Position numbers and translations under genes: made by a program
NCBI GenBank assembly: GCA_017398105.1
Contig: JAFQHF010000064.1
Span: 1 to 29,807, forward strand
Length of the DNA: 29,807 bases
Source of the DNA: Oscillospiraceae bacterium
GTDB lineage: Bacteria; Bacillota_A; Clostridia; Oscillospirales; Oscillospiraceae
Direction: 5' to 3'
Shown here: in pieces, positions 1 through 7,392 of the stretch
Position numbering within the stretch: the first letter of the stretch is position 1
Layout of the letters: the number at the start of each line of letters is the position of its first letter
The notes under the pieces: generated by a model
The model's database searches: none
Told to the model about the DNA's origin: nothing
The model's input: only the letters and a program-made list of their open reading frames with translations

Positions 1-234
1 TTCGACCGCGGCGTGTACGTGGGCGAAAACACATATCAGGCTGCAAGTGTGCGAGTTGTGTGCCGGAGGCACACAAGGAGTGCGCGCAGCAGACTGCATA
101 AAATCTGGCGGAAAGCCCCGAAGGGGATTTTCGACACGCTGGGGCGAGGTCATGACCCCGCCCTACATTTGTTCTGAATGACATTGAACGAAGATTTTCT
201 GCTCCGGTTTTATAATAAATGTTGAGCTCAGGCG
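1..234. other. Left-edge region with palindromes, no clear gene
   Basis: Two structures are visible. One is a perfect 9-bp stem with a 3-nt loop at 56-76 (TTGTGTGCC / GGCACACAA). The other is a near-perfect palindrome at 142-163 centred on GGTCATGACC, of the kind found as dispersed intergenic repeats in gut Clostridia. Frame 1 is open from base 1 to a TGA at 175-177, so the 3' end of a gene entering from the left cannot be excluded. It runs through both palindromes and I recognise no domain, so I do not call it. Confidence 0.4.
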
Positions 235-268
235 ATGGGCCGGACCCCTGCCAAAAAGAAAAGCAAGC

Positions 269-304
269 GCAAAAAAGCTGCCCGTGAGATTTCACAGGCA
301 GCTT
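269..304 (-). terminator. Rho-independent terminator of the aminotransferase gene
   Basis: On the minus strand, stem AAGCTGCC / GGCAGCTT (275-282 with 297-304) is followed by a run of six T (270-276 region). It lies just past the aminotransferase stop codon at 310-312. Confidence 0.8.
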
Positions 305-309
305 GCTTT

Positions 310-1587
310 TTACTGTTCCAGCAGCTTTTCCAGGGTTGCCAGCTTCAGGGAGATGGTCAGCACCTCCATGGCCTTTTCCAGATCCTCCACGGGGGGCAGG
401 CTGGGGGCCAGACGCAGGTGATTGTCGTTGGGGTTGTAGCTGTTGGGGTAGGCGGCACCGGCGGTGGTCAGCACCACGCCGGCTTCCCGGCACAGGCTCC
501 AGGTACGCTTGGCAGCGCCGTTCATGGTGTAAAGGGATACGAAGTAGCCGCCGCTGGGATCGGTCCACCGGGCAATGTCCAGGTCCTTGATCTCGGAATT
601 CAGCCACTTGGCCACCACCTCGAACTTGGGTGCCATGACGGAGGCATGACGCTTCATGATTTCCAGGGTGTGGGCCTTGTTCTTCAGGTATTTGACGTGG
701 CGCAGCTGGTTGACCTTGTCATAGGAGATCATCTGCACGCCGAACACGCCGGTGAAATACTGGATGTTGGCTTCGGATGCGGCCATGCAGGAGGTGCCGC
801 CGCCGGCGAAGGTGACCTTGGAGGTGGAAGCGAACTCGAAGACCATGTTGGGGTTGCCGGCCTTCTCGCAGATGGAGATGATATCGGGGAAGGGAACGTA
901 CTCACCCTTGAATTCGTGGATGCAGTAGGCATTGTCCCAGATGATGGCGAAGTCGGGCGCAGCGGGCTTCAGATTGGCGATGCGCTGAATGGTCTCATCA
1001 GAGAAAATGATGCCGTCGGGGTTGGAATACTTGGGCACCACCCACATCATCTTCACCTGGGGGTCAGACATGTAGCTTTCCACCATGTCCATATCGGGGC
1101 CGGTGGGGGTCATGGGAATGTAGATCAGCTCCGCGCCGTAGAATTCACCGATCTGGAAATGGCGGTCATAGCCGGGGGCGGGGCAGAGGAACTTGACCTT
1201 CTCCTCCTTGCACCAGGGCCGGGGAGAGCCCAGCAGGCCGTGGGTAAAGGCACGGGAGACGATGTCGCACATCATGTTCAGGGAGGCAGCGCCGCCCACG
1301 AAGATCTGGGAAGCCTTGCAGCCCAGAATGTCGGCCCAGTAGGCACGGGCAGAGGGCAGACCTGCCAGCTCGCCGTAGTTGCGGGAGTCGATATCGCCGT
1401 CGAAGCAGTCCTCAACAGTGGTCAGGCTGGTTAAAATGTCGCTGACCAAATCCAGCTGGGCCTTGGCGGGCTTGCCGCGGGCCATGTTCAGATTCAGGCC
1501 CTTGGCCTTAACGGCATCATAGGCAGCCTTCACACGGGCGTATTCTGCTTGCAGTTCTTCCTTGTTCATGCAGGAATAGGGGGTCAC
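310..1587 (-). CDS. PLP-dependent aminotransferase, MocR-type aspartate aminotransferase family
   Basis: Fold-type I aminotransferase of the Aminotran_MocR family (the class of Corynebacterium AspAT), about 425 aa and full length. It probably transfers an amino group between aspartate (or a similar amino acid) and 2-oxoglutarate in the cytosol. Visible PLP residues, counted from the chosen start: Asn189 in YSNPDG, Asp218 and Tyr221 in IWDNAY, the Schiff-base Lys257 in STSKVTF, and the substrate-carboxylate Arg392 in LRLAPS. The open frame extends upstream to a TTG at 1611. I chose GTG at 1587 because AAAGGA sits 8 nt before it and the promoter at 1630-1658 gives a leader of about 35 nt; ATG at 1569 is the alternative. 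It is divergent from glutamine synthetase, which suggests linked nitrogen metabolism (inference). Exact substrate is uncertain. Confidence 0.88.
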   Translation of the reverse strand: MTPYSCMNKEELQAEYARVKAAYDAVKAKGLNLNMARGKPAKAQLDLVSDILTSLTTVEDCFDGDIDSRNYGELAGLPSARAYWADILGCKASQIFVGGAASLNMMCDIVSRAFTHGLLGSPRPWCKEEKVKFLCPAPGYDRHFQIGEFYGAELIYIPMTPTGPDMDMVESYMSDPQVKMMWVVPKYSNPDGIIFSDETIQRIANLKPAAPDFAIIWDNAYCIHEFKGEYVPFPDIISICEKAGNPNMVFEFASTSKVTFAGGGTSCMAASEANIQYFTGVFGVQMISYDKVNQLRHVKYLKNKAHTLEIMKRHASVMAPKFEVVAKWLNSEIKDLDIARWTDPSGGYFVSLYTMNGAAKRTWSLCREAGVVLTTAGAAYPNSYNPNDNHLRLAPSLPPVEDLEKAMEVLTISLKLATLEKLLEQ

Positions 1588-1629
1588 AAAAATCATCCTT
1601 TCGGGGTTCAACCGGAATATAATGGGCTT

Positions 1630-1658
1630 ATTATATGCGCTGAACCCAAAAAATGCAA
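1630..1658 (-). promoter_or_regulatory. Sigma-A-type promoter of the aminotransferase
   Basis: Read on the minus strand: -35 TTGCAT, 17-nt spacer, -10 TATAAT. The predicted start is near 1623. Confidence 0.75.
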
Positions 1659-1763
1659 TATGAAATTGGTAAAAATTTCATTTTTGGGGCACGAAAACGT
1701 TTTTCTGGAGGATTGCACAAATGCGCGCTGAAAAGACAAATGTTTTTGGGACAGAATCACACC

Positions 1764-1792
1764 TTGTTTTTGGCCCGGTTTTGCAATACAAT
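1764..1792 (+). promoter_or_regulatory. Sigma-A-type promoter of glutamine synthetase
   Basis: -35 TTGTTT (1764-1769), 17-nt spacer, -10 TACAAT (1787-1792). The leader of about 45 nt contains the ribosome site AGGAAAGG (1826-1833), 10 nt before the ATG at 1844. Confidence 0.7.
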
Positions 1793-1843
1793 CGGAGCAT
1801 AAAATGGAAATAGTATGGGATCATCAGGAAAGGTTGTGTATCC

Positions 1844-3928
1844 ATGAGCGATATTCTGAACGTACCGGAGCTGTTCGGCAGCGATGTATTCAATGAAGCC
1901 ACCATGAAGCTGCGGCTTCGGGAGAGCATCTTCAATGCCTGGAAGACCTGCGTTACCACAGGCTCTCAGCTGCCTCTGGATGTGGCGAACGAGATCGCGG
2001 AGGCCATGAAGATCTGGGCAACGGAAAAGGGCGCCACCCATTATACCCACTGGTTCCAGCCCATGACGGGCATTACCGCGGAAAAGCACGATTCCTTCAT
2101 CTCCCCCACCGGCGACGGACGGGTCATTATGGAATTTTCCGGCAAGGAGCTGGTCCGGGGCGAGCCGGATGCCTCCTCTTTTCCCAACGGCGGCCTGCGG
2201 GCTACCTTTGAGGCCCGGGGCTATACTGCCTGGGACCCCACCTCCTCGGCCTTCGTCAAGGACGGAAGCCTGTATATCCCCACCTGCTTCTTCTCCTATA
2301 CCGGAGAGTCCCTGGATAAGAAGACCCCTCTTCTGCGCTCCATCGATGAGGTGAGCCGGGAGGCGGTGCGCATCCTGCGGCTGTTCGGAGACACGGAAAC
2401 CAGGCGGGTCATCGCCTGCGTGGGCGCAGAGCAGGAGTATTTTCTGCTGCCGAAAGACCTGTATGCCCAGCGGGAGGATCTGCGCCTGACCGGCCGCACC
2501 CTGTTCGGTGCACAGCCGCCCAAGGGTCAGGAGCTGGATGACCACTATTTCGGCACCATCCGCACCCGGGTCTCCTCCTTTATGAAAGACCTGGATGAGC
2601 AGCTCTGGCGGCTGGGCATCCTCAGCAAGACCAAGCACAATGAGGGCGCGCCCTGTCAGCATGAGCTGGCCCCCATCTATACCGATGCCAACACTGCCTG
2701 CGATGACAATCAGCTGATCATGGAGATCATGAAAAAATGCGCAGCCAAGCACAATCTGGTGTGCCTGCTCCATGAGAAGCCCTTCGCCGGGGTCAACGGC
2801 TCCGGTAAGCACAACAACTGGTCCCTGTCCACGGATACGGGCCGGAACCTGTTCAGCCCCGGCAAGACCCCCAGCCAGAACGCCCGGTTCCTGCTGTTCC
2901 TGGCTGCCTTCCTGGCGGGCGTGGATGAATATCAGGATTACCTGCGCTGTACCGTGGCTTCTGCGGGCAATGACCACCGTCTGGGCGGCGGCGAAGCGCC
3001 TCCGGCCATCATTTCCGTGTTCCTGGGCGACGAGCTGAACGCCATCATTAAGTCCATCATCGACGGCACCAAGTATAAGGAGCAGAAGAAGACCCTGCTG
3101 CGCATCGGCGTGGACGTTCTGCCTCCCATCCCCAAGGATACCACCGACCGCAACCGCACCAGCCCCCTGGCCTTTACCGGCAACAAGTTTGAATTCCGTA
3201 TGCTGGGCTCCTCCCAGTCTGTTGCAGAGCCCAATATCGCCCTGAATACCATCATGGCCGAGCAGCTGAGCCGGTTTGCCGATGTGCTGGAAAATGCGCA
3301 GGACTTTGACAAGGCCCTGCATGATCTGGTCTGCGAAGCCTTCACGAAGCACCAGCGCATCCTCTTCGACGGAAACGGCTATGCCGATGCCTGGAAGGAG
3401 GAGGCTGTGCGCAGAGGGCTGAGCAATTACCCCTCCACCGCCGAATGCCTGCCTGCCATGGTCAACGACAGGAACATCGACCTGATGGTGCGCCACGGTA
3501 TTTTTACGGAGGCAGAGTTCCGTGCCCGGTATGCCATCTATCTGGAATCCTACAATAAGATCGTGGCCATCGAGGCCAGGACCATGGTGGATATGGCAGT
3601 GCATCAGATCCTGCCCGCTGCGCTGAAGTACACGAAGCAGCTTTGCGACACCCTGGCGGTGAAAAAGAGCCTGGGCCTCGCCTGCAATGCCGAATCCGTC
3701 CTGGCGCGCAATCTGTCTCAGAATACGGATTCCCTGTACGATGCCCTGGATGCCCTGCGGCAGCATCTGAATGCCGTGCCCCGGGAGGCGGAAGCAGCCG
3801 CCCGGTATTACCACGACACCATCGTCCCCGGTATGCAGGCCCTGCGCAGCACCGCCGATGCCCTGGAAACCATGACAGACAAAGCCTGCTGGCCCTATCC
3901 CACCTATTCGGATCTGCTGTTCTATTAA
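1844..3928 (+). CDS. glnN: Glutamine synthetase type III (GSIII)
   Basis: Cytosolic ATP-dependent synthesis of glutamine from glutamate and ammonium. At 694 aa it matches the long GSIII family (about 700 aa), not the 450-aa GSI. Family motifs are intact: an N-terminal GSIII-specific region (residues 1-180, including THWFQPMTG near 68), the metal-binding EQEYFLL at 196-202, HNEGAPCQHE at 265-274, NGSGKHNNWS at 318-327 and later AGNDHRLGGGEAP. No truncation is seen. It has its own promoter and terminator, so it is probably monocistronic. Long open frames on both strands of this GC-rich gene are coding shadows. The symbol glnN is the one used for GSIII; many annotations write glnA. Confidence 0.95.
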   Translation: MSDILNVPELFGSDVFNEATMKLRLRESIFNAWKTCVTTGSQLPLDVANEIAEAMKIWATEKGATHYTHWFQPMTGITAEKHDSFISPTGDGRVIMEFSGKELVRGEPDASSFPNGGLRATFEARGYTAWDPTSSAFVKDGSLYIPTCFFSYTGESLDKKTPLLRSIDEVSREAVRILRLFGDTETRRVIACVGAEQEYFLLPKDLYAQREDLRLTGRTLFGAQPPKGQELDDHYFGTIRTRVSSFMKDLDEQLWRLGILSKTKHNEGAPCQHELAPIYTDANTACDDNQLIMEIMKKCAAKHNLVCLLHEKPFAGVNGSGKHNNWSLSTDTGRNLFSPGKTPSQNARFLLFLAAFLAGVDEYQDYLRCTVASAGNDHRLGGGEAPPAIISVFLGDELNAIIKSIIDGTKYKEQKKTLLRIGVDVLPPIPKDTTDRNRTSPLAFTGNKFEFRMLGSSQSVAEPNIALNTIMAEQLSRFADVLENAQDFDKALHDLVCEAFTKHQRILFDGNGYADAWKEEAVRRGLSNYPSTAECLPAMVNDRNIDLMVRHGIFTEAEFRARYAIYLESYNKIVAIEARTMVDMAVHQILPAALKYTKQLCDTLAVKKSLGLACNAESVLARNLSQNTDSLYDALDALRQHLNAVPREAEAAARYYHDTIVPGMQALRSTADALETMTDKACWPYPTYSDLLFY

Positions 3929-3932
3929 ATGC

Positions 3933-3968
3933 AAAGACCACCCGGACGCAATGCCGGGTGGTCTTTTC
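3933..3968 (+). terminator. Rho-independent terminator after glutamine synthetase
   Basis: 13-bp stem AAAGACCACCCGG / CCGGGTGGTCTTT with an 8-nt loop, ending in TTTT, 5 nt past the stop codon. Confidence 0.9.
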
Positions 3969-4042
3969 GTCTGTCAGGGAAGCGGAAATTTCCTGTGCCG
4001 GCTCTATCCCAACGATTGACATGAAACCTGTTTCTGTAATAG

Positions 4043-4071
4043 TTGACAAATACCCTTCTGTCCTATACAAT
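4043..4071 (+). promoter_or_regulatory. Sigma-A-type promoter of the alpha/beta hydrolase
   Basis: Consensus -35 TTGACA (4043-4048), 17-nt spacer, -10 TACAAT (4066-4071). AAAGGAGG (4092-4099) follows, 7 nt before the ATG. Confidence 0.85.
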
Positions 4072-4106
4072 AAAATTATTCCAAATAACCAAAAGGAGGC
4101 AGCACT

Positions 4107-4913
4107 ATGTACGAGAGCATCATCAAATCCTTTGACGGCACCGAGCTGTATATGAAGAAGGAAACCGCGCCTGACAACAAGGCCATCGTGGTCATCGTCC
4201 ACGGTCTGTGTGAGCATCAGGGCCGGTATGACTACTTTGCCGAGAAGCTCCATGCCGCAGGCTACGGCACCTACCGCTTCGACCACCGGGGCCACGGCCG
4301 CTCCCAGGGCGATATCCCCAACTACGGCACCTACCATGAGATCCTGGATGATACCAATGTGATCGTGGACATGGCCATTGCGGAGAATCCGGACATTCCT
4401 GTGTACCTCCTGGGTCACAGCATGGGCGGCTTCGCAGTTTCCCTGTACGGCGCAAAGTACCCGGATAAGAAGCTCCGGGGCATCGTCACCTCCGGTGCGG
4501 CGGTCTGCGATACCATCGGTCTGTTTGCTGGGGCACCCGACGGCCTGGACCCCAACATCCCTCTGCCCAATGAGCTGGGAAGCGGCGTCTGCTCCGTTGC
4601 CGAGGTTGTGGACTGGTACGGCAAGGACCCCTATAACAAGAAGCAGTATGCCATCGGTCTGGTCTATGCCCTGAAGGCTGGCCAGAAGTGGTTCTCTGAG
4701 AGCATGAAGACCTTCGCCTACCCCGTCTTCATGACCCACGGCGAAAAGGACGGTCTGGTAGGCATGGACGACAGCGTGATCTTCTTCAAGAATGCCGTCT
4801 CCGCCGACAAGACCCTGAAAATCTACGGCAATCTGTTCCATGAGATTCTGAATGAATACTGCAGGGATGATGTGATCGCCGATATGATCGCCTGGATGGA
4901 TGCCAGAATCTGA
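4107..4913 (+). CDS. Alpha/beta hydrolase, monoacylglycerol lipase/lysophospholipase-like
   Basis: Serine hydrolase of 268 aa, Hydrolase_4 (serine aminopeptidase S33-like) family, likely cleaving monoacylglycerol or lysophospholipid esters in the cytosol. The triad is visible: nucleophile Ser105 in GHSMGG, Asp215 in HGEKDGLV, His245 in NLFHEIL. The oxyanion-hole motif VHGLCEH is at 31-37 and FDHRGHGRS at 58-66. No signal peptide or membrane segment is seen. It has its own strong promoter and ribosome site and stands alone between two operons. The family is clear; the substrate is not. Confidence 0.88.
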   Translation: MYESIIKSFDGTELYMKKETAPDNKAIVVIVHGLCEHQGRYDYFAEKLHAAGYGTYRFDHRGHGRSQGDIPNYGTYHEILDDTNVIVDMAIAENPDIPVYLLGHSMGGFAVSLYGAKYPDKKLRGIVTSGAAVCDTIGLFAGAPDGLDPNIPLPNELGSGVCSVAEVVDWYGKDPYNKKQYAIGLVYALKAGQKWFSESMKTFAYPVFMTHGEKDGLVGMDDSVIFFKNAVSADKTLKIYGNLFHEILNEYCRDDVIADMIAWMDARI

Positions 4914-4924
4914 AGACCAAGGTT

Positions 4925-5028
4925 GAGGGCGGATTGAAAATCCGCCCCTACAATGCAATGTGTCGTGGGTATTCGATGTATTGTGGATCAAAATATCTCC
5001 GTAGGGGCGGATTTTTAATCCGCCCTTG
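4925..5028. repeat. MITE-like inverted-repeat element
   Basis: About 104 bp bounded by near-perfect inverted arms: the left arm at 4926-4952 begins AGGGCGGATT and the right arm at 5000-5028 ends AATCCGCCCTT. Each arm also contains a short internal palindrome (GGCGGATT...AATCCGCC). There is no coding capacity. It sits in the hydrolase-rny gap, where two 3' ends converge. Such GGGCGGATT-type intergenic repeats are familiar in Oscillospirales genomes (recollection, not a search). Confidence 0.65.
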
Positions 5029-5033
5029 CAGAA

Positions 5034-5070
5034 ATAAAAAAATGCCGCCGCCCGGTTTCGGGCGGCGGCT
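5034..5070 (-). terminator. Rho-independent terminator of rny
   Basis: 10-bp all-GC stem GCCGCCGCCC / GGGCGGCGGC (5044-5053 with 5060-5069), followed on the minus strand by a T run at 5035-5042. Confidence 0.9.
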
Positions 5071-5076
5071 GCTTGT

Positions 5077-6627
5077 TTACTTTGCGTATTCCACGGCTTT
5101 GGTCTCACGGATGACGTTGATCTTGATCTGGCCGGGGTATTCCAGCTCGGCTTCGATCTTCTTGGCAACGTCACGGGCCAGCAGGATCATGTTGTCCTCG
5201 GAAACGACCTCGGGCTTGACCATGATGCGGACTTCGCGGCCTGCCTGGATGGCGTAGGCCTTGTCAACGCCGGGATAGGAGCCGGTGAGCTCCTCCAGCT
5301 TCTGCAGGCGGCGGATATAGTTCTCCACGTTCTCGCGGCGGGCGCCGGGACGGGCGGCGGAGACGGCATCGGCGGCCTGAACCAGCACGGCAATGACGGT
5401 CTTGGGCTCCACGTCACCGTGATGGGCCTCGATGGCATTGACGATGACGGGATTTTCCTTGTACTTCTTGGCAAGATCAGCACCCAGCTGCACATGGCTG
5501 CCCTCAACCTCATGGTCGATGGACTTGCCCAGGTCATGCAGCAGACCTGCACGCTTTGCCAGCGCCACATCCACGCCCAGCTCGGCGGCCATCAGACCGG
5601 CAATGTGGGAAACCTCGATGGAGTGGTTCAGCACGTTCTGACCGTAGGAGGTGCGGTACTTCTGGCGGCCCAGGATCTTCACCAGCTCGGGGTTCAGGTT
5701 GTGAACACCGGTCTCGTAGCAGGCCCGCTCGCCTTCCTCCCGGATGGTGCGGTCCACTTCCTTGCGGGCCTTTTCCACCATGTCCTCGATGCGGGTGGGG
5801 TGGATGCGGCCGTCCACGATGAGCTTTTCCAGCGCCAGTCTTGCAACCTCCCGGCGGACGGGATCGAAGGAGGACACGGTGATGGCTTCGGGGGTATCGT
5901 CAATGATCAGGTCAACGCCGGTGATGGTCTCCAGGGTCCGGATATTCCGGCCCTCGCGGCCAATGATGCGGCCCTTCATCTCGTCGTTGGGCAGGGTAAC
6001 AACAGAAACAGTGGTCTCGGCGGCGTGGTCGGCAGCGCAGCGCTGGATGGCGGTGGCAATGACCTCACGGGCCTTTTCCTCGGCTTCGTCCTTCAGCTGC
6101 TGCTCGATCTCCTTGATCTTCATGGCAGCCTCATGGCGAACCTCATCCTCAACGGACTTCAGCAGGTAAGCCTTGGCCTGTTCCTGGGTCAGCTCGGAGA
6201 TCTTTTCCAGAGTCTCCAGCTGCTGAGCCTTGATCTGCTCGGCCTGGGCCTGGGTCTCGGTGACTTTCTGGAGCTTCTTTGCCAGCTCCTCTTCCTTGCG
6301 CTCGAAGGCTTCGGTCTTCTTGTCCAGGGTGGCTTCTTTCTGTTCCAGGCGGCGCTCCTGCTTGCTCAGCTCGGCGCGGCGCTCTTTGACTTCCTTGTCG
6401 TGTTCTGTGCGTGATTTATGGATCTCGTCCTTGGCTTCCAGAAGCATTTCCTTTTTGCGGCTTTCACCGGAACGGATGGCCTCGTTGATCAGGCGGGTAG
6501 CCTCCAGCTCCGCAGAGCCGATCTCCCGTTCCGCAACCTTCTTGCGGTAGGACATGCCGATGAAAAAACCGACAGCCAGACCCACCAGGACGCCGACGAC
6601 GATAAAAATGATATCAATCAGTTCCAT
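5077..6627 (-). CDS. rny: Ribonuclease Y
   Basis: Membrane-anchored endoribonuclease that starts mRNA decay in Firmicutes. About 516 aa, the usual length. Layout: N-terminal transmembrane helix (about residues 5-26), long Glu/Lys/Gln-rich coiled coil (about 30-190), KH RNA-binding domain with the GxxG loop in [12 protein letters not shown] (219-230), and HD phosphohydrolase domain with the metal-binding His364-Asp365 in LLHDLGKS. Start: the frame extends to GTG at 6642, but that GTG overlaps the AAGGAGG site; the ATG at 6627 directly precedes the hydrophobic anchor and is chosen, although its 14-nt spacing is long. It has its own promoter at 6854-6882 and so an unusually long leader of about 220 nt. 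Confidence 0.95.
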   Translation of the reverse strand: MELIDIIFIVVGVLVGLAVGFFIGMSYRKKVAEREIGSAELEATRLINEAIRSGESRKKEMLLEAKDEIHKSRTEHDKEVKERRAELSKQERRLEQKEATLDKKTEAFERKEEELAKKLQKVTETQAQAEQIKAQQLETLEKISELTQEQAKAYLLKSVEDEVRHEAAMKIKEIEQQLKDEAEEKAREVIATAIQRCAADHAAETTVSVVTLPNDEMKGRIIGREGRNIRTLETITGVDLIIDDTPEAITVSSFDPVRREVARLALEKLIVDGRIHPTRIEDMVEKARKEVDRTIREEGERACYETGVHNLNPELVKILGRQKYRTSYGQNVLNHSIEVSHIAGLMAAELGVDVALAKRAGLLHDLGKSIDHEVEGSHVQLGADLAKKYKENPVIVNAIEAHHGDVEPKTVIAVLVQAADAVSAARPGARRENVENYIRRLQKLEELTGSYPGVDKAYAIQAGREVRIMVKPEVVSEDNMILLARDVAKKIEAELEYPGQIKINVIRETKAVEYAK

Positions 6628-6847
6628 AAACTTGCTGCACACCTCCTTCTTAGTAAAAATAGGCGCAGAAGGGGTGGGCGTTTAGTATCCCAATATGAAG
6701 TTAGTGCATGACAACCAGCCGGGCAATACCCGGTACATTGTATAAGCAAAACGCCGCATAGGACGTAAAACGCATACCCCGGCTGAAATCGCCGGTTATC
6801 AATGAAACGCAATGCCCAAAAAACACTGGGGCAGCGTACACCATACC
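6628..6847 (-). other. Long 5' leader of rny
   Basis: Between the predicted transcription start (about 6847) and the rny ATG lie about 220 nt without a convincing gene. Small hairpins are visible (CCGGG/CCCGG near 6719-6733 and CCGGC/GCCGG near 6779-6795). A 64-codon open frame here has no family resemblance. Possible post-transcriptional control of rny is inference only. Confidence 0.4.
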
Positions 6848-6853
6848 GAATCT

Positions 6854-6882
6854 ATTTTACAGGCTGGGTGCCGGAATGTCAA
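6854..6882 (-). promoter_or_regulatory. Sigma-A-type promoter of rny
   Basis: Read on the minus strand: -35 TTGACA, 17-nt spacer, -10 TAAAAT. Confidence 0.8.
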
Positions 6883-6954
6883 GGGCAAAAAGGGAAAATA
6901 TTTGTACAATTTGCACGTTTGCCCTTCCCCGGAAGGGAAAGCGATTGGTTTCGA

Positions 6955-6983
6955 TTGACAAGGAAGGGCTATCGTGCTAAAAT
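6955..6983 (+). promoter_or_regulatory. Promoter of the (now split) tRNA-Leu gene
   Basis: -35 TTGACA (6955-6960), 17-nt spacer, -10 TAAAAT (6978-6983). The start is predicted near 6990, about 47 nt before the tRNA 5' half. After island insertion this host promoter reads into the island left end. Confidence 0.8.
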
Positions 6984-7002
6984 GGGTCGCGGTGGAAGAA
7001 TT

Positions 7003-7030
7003 GTCAACTGTCAACTTTCCACTGTCAACT
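7003..7030. repeat. Short direct repeats GTCAACT x3
   Basis: GTCAACT occurs at 7003-7009, 7010-7016 and 7024-7030, in the transcribed leader between the promoter and the tRNA half. Function unknown. Confidence 0.6.
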
Positions 7031-7036
7031 GTATCT

Positions 7037-7075
7037 GCGGGCGTGGTGGAATTGGTAGACTCGGTGGATTTAGGT
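7037..7075 (+). pseudogene. tRNA-Leu, 5' half, split by the island (left junction)
   Basis: Acceptor strand GCGGGCG, D-arm with GGAATTGGTAGAC and the start of the anticodon loop TTTAGG (anticodon TAG) are recognisable, then the sequence leaves the tRNA fold at 7076. The acceptor strand pairs exactly with CGCCCGC at 29051-29057, on the far side of the island. Joining 7037-7075 to 29018-29061 gives an 83-nt class II tRNA-Leu including CCA. Two positions mispair in that joined molecule (a T-T in the D-stem and a T-T in the anticodon stem, GTGGA against TCCTC), which suggests that this half has drifted since it lost function. Confidence 0.85.
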
Positions 7076-7090
7076 GCTGTCACCTCAGTG
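7064..7090. other. attL junction
   Basis: Host tRNA sequence runs to the core TTAGGT (7070-7075). Island sequence then begins and contains TGTCACCTCAGTG (7078-7090), the exact reverse complement of 28993-29005 at the other end. Beyond the 13-bp arms one mismatch is followed by four more matching bases on each side, so the rebuilt attP would be an imperfect palindrome of about 40 bp centred on a TT dinucleotide. That is the form expected of a large serine integrase attP. Confidence 0.85.
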
Positions 7091-7108
7091 AAGGTTTTTC
7101 CGTCCCGC

Positions 7109-7153
7109 TGTCATTGCGAACCAGTGCGCACACTGGTGTGGCAATCCGTTCTC
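7109..7153. repeat. Dispersed palindromic repeat
   Basis: About 45 bp containing ATTGCGAACCAGTG, CACTGG and GGCAAT; CCAGTG/CACTGG and ATTGC/GCAAT form a hairpin. I recall this repeat type as common between genes in Oscillospirales. A partial copy seems to lie near 18683-18697. Confidence 0.55.
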
Positions 7154-7154
7154 T

Positions 7155-7177
7155 AAAAACGGGCATCGCCTGTTTTT
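7155..7177. terminator. Bidirectional terminator-like hairpin
   Basis: 10-bp stem AAAAACGGGC / GCCTGTTTTT with a 3-nt loop and one G-T pair; A5 on one side and T5 on the other. It would stop transcription from the host tRNA promoter before the island-borne tRNA-Leu at 7251. Confidence 0.55.
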
Positions 7178-7250
7178 ATAAATGTGGATCAAGCGATATG
7201 CTCCACCACGGATCCCTCTCCGTGTAAAAATCAGAGGTACAAAAGAATAT

Positions 7251-7333
7251 GCGGGTATGATGAAATTGGTAAACATACAGGATTTAGGTTCCTGCGCGCA
7301 AGCTTAAGGGTTCGAGTCCCTTTACCCGCACCA
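7251..7333 (+). tRNA. tRNA-Leu (anticodon TAG), complete, carried by the island
   Basis: 83 nt with encoded CCA. Acceptor stem GCGGGTA / TACCCGC, D-stem ATG/CAT, anticodon stem CAGGA/TCCTG around loop TTTAGGT (anticodon TAG, reads CUN codons), class II variable arm, T-arm AAGGG-TTCGAGT-CCCTT: every stem pairs perfectly. It lies inside the island, 160 nt from attL, while the host tRNA-Leu(TAG) is broken by the insertion. It differs from the host copy at many positions, so it is not a duplication of it. I see no clear promoter directly upstream; a 6-bp hairpin CACGGA/TCCGTG precedes it. Confidence 0.95.
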
Positions 7334-7336
7334 TAA

Positions 7337-7374
7337 ATGAAGCGGCAGTCTAACGATGTAGACTGCCGCTTCAT
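7337..7374. terminator. Perfect hairpin between tRNA-Leu and the two-TM gene
   Basis: Perfect 16-bp stem (7337-7352 with 7359-7374) and a 6-nt loop, with only weak T tracts on either side. It sits between two converging 3' ends and probably terminates both. Confidence 0.65.
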
Positions 7375-7392
7375 ATTCTCTTTGTCCCTACC

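Noticed and set aside
235..1434. 399-codon plus-strand frame over the aminotransferase
   Set aside because: Shadow of the minus-strand aminotransferase; composition (His, Gly, Val) is typical of antisense artefacts and it reads through the terminator.
1757..3934. 725-codon open frame antisense to glutamine synthetase
   Set aside because: The GC-rich codon pattern of the real gene opens the antisense frame; the product is a Gly/His/Gln-rich chain without any domain, and the plus-strand gene has all GSIII motifs.
3504..5174. 556-codon minus-strand frame across the hydrolase and the MITE-like repeat
   Set aside because: It crosses two genes on the other strand, a promoter and a repeat; no domain is recognisable.
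5419..6414. 331-codon plus-strand frame inside rny
   Set aside because: Antisense shadow of the RNase Y coiled coil, hence the Leu-rich low-complexity product.
7251..7333. The complete tRNA-Leu as the left border of the island
   Set aside because: The inverted arms and the acceptor-strand match tie the right junction to the half tRNA at 7037, not to this copy; its acceptor GCGGGTA does not match CGCCCGC at 29051.
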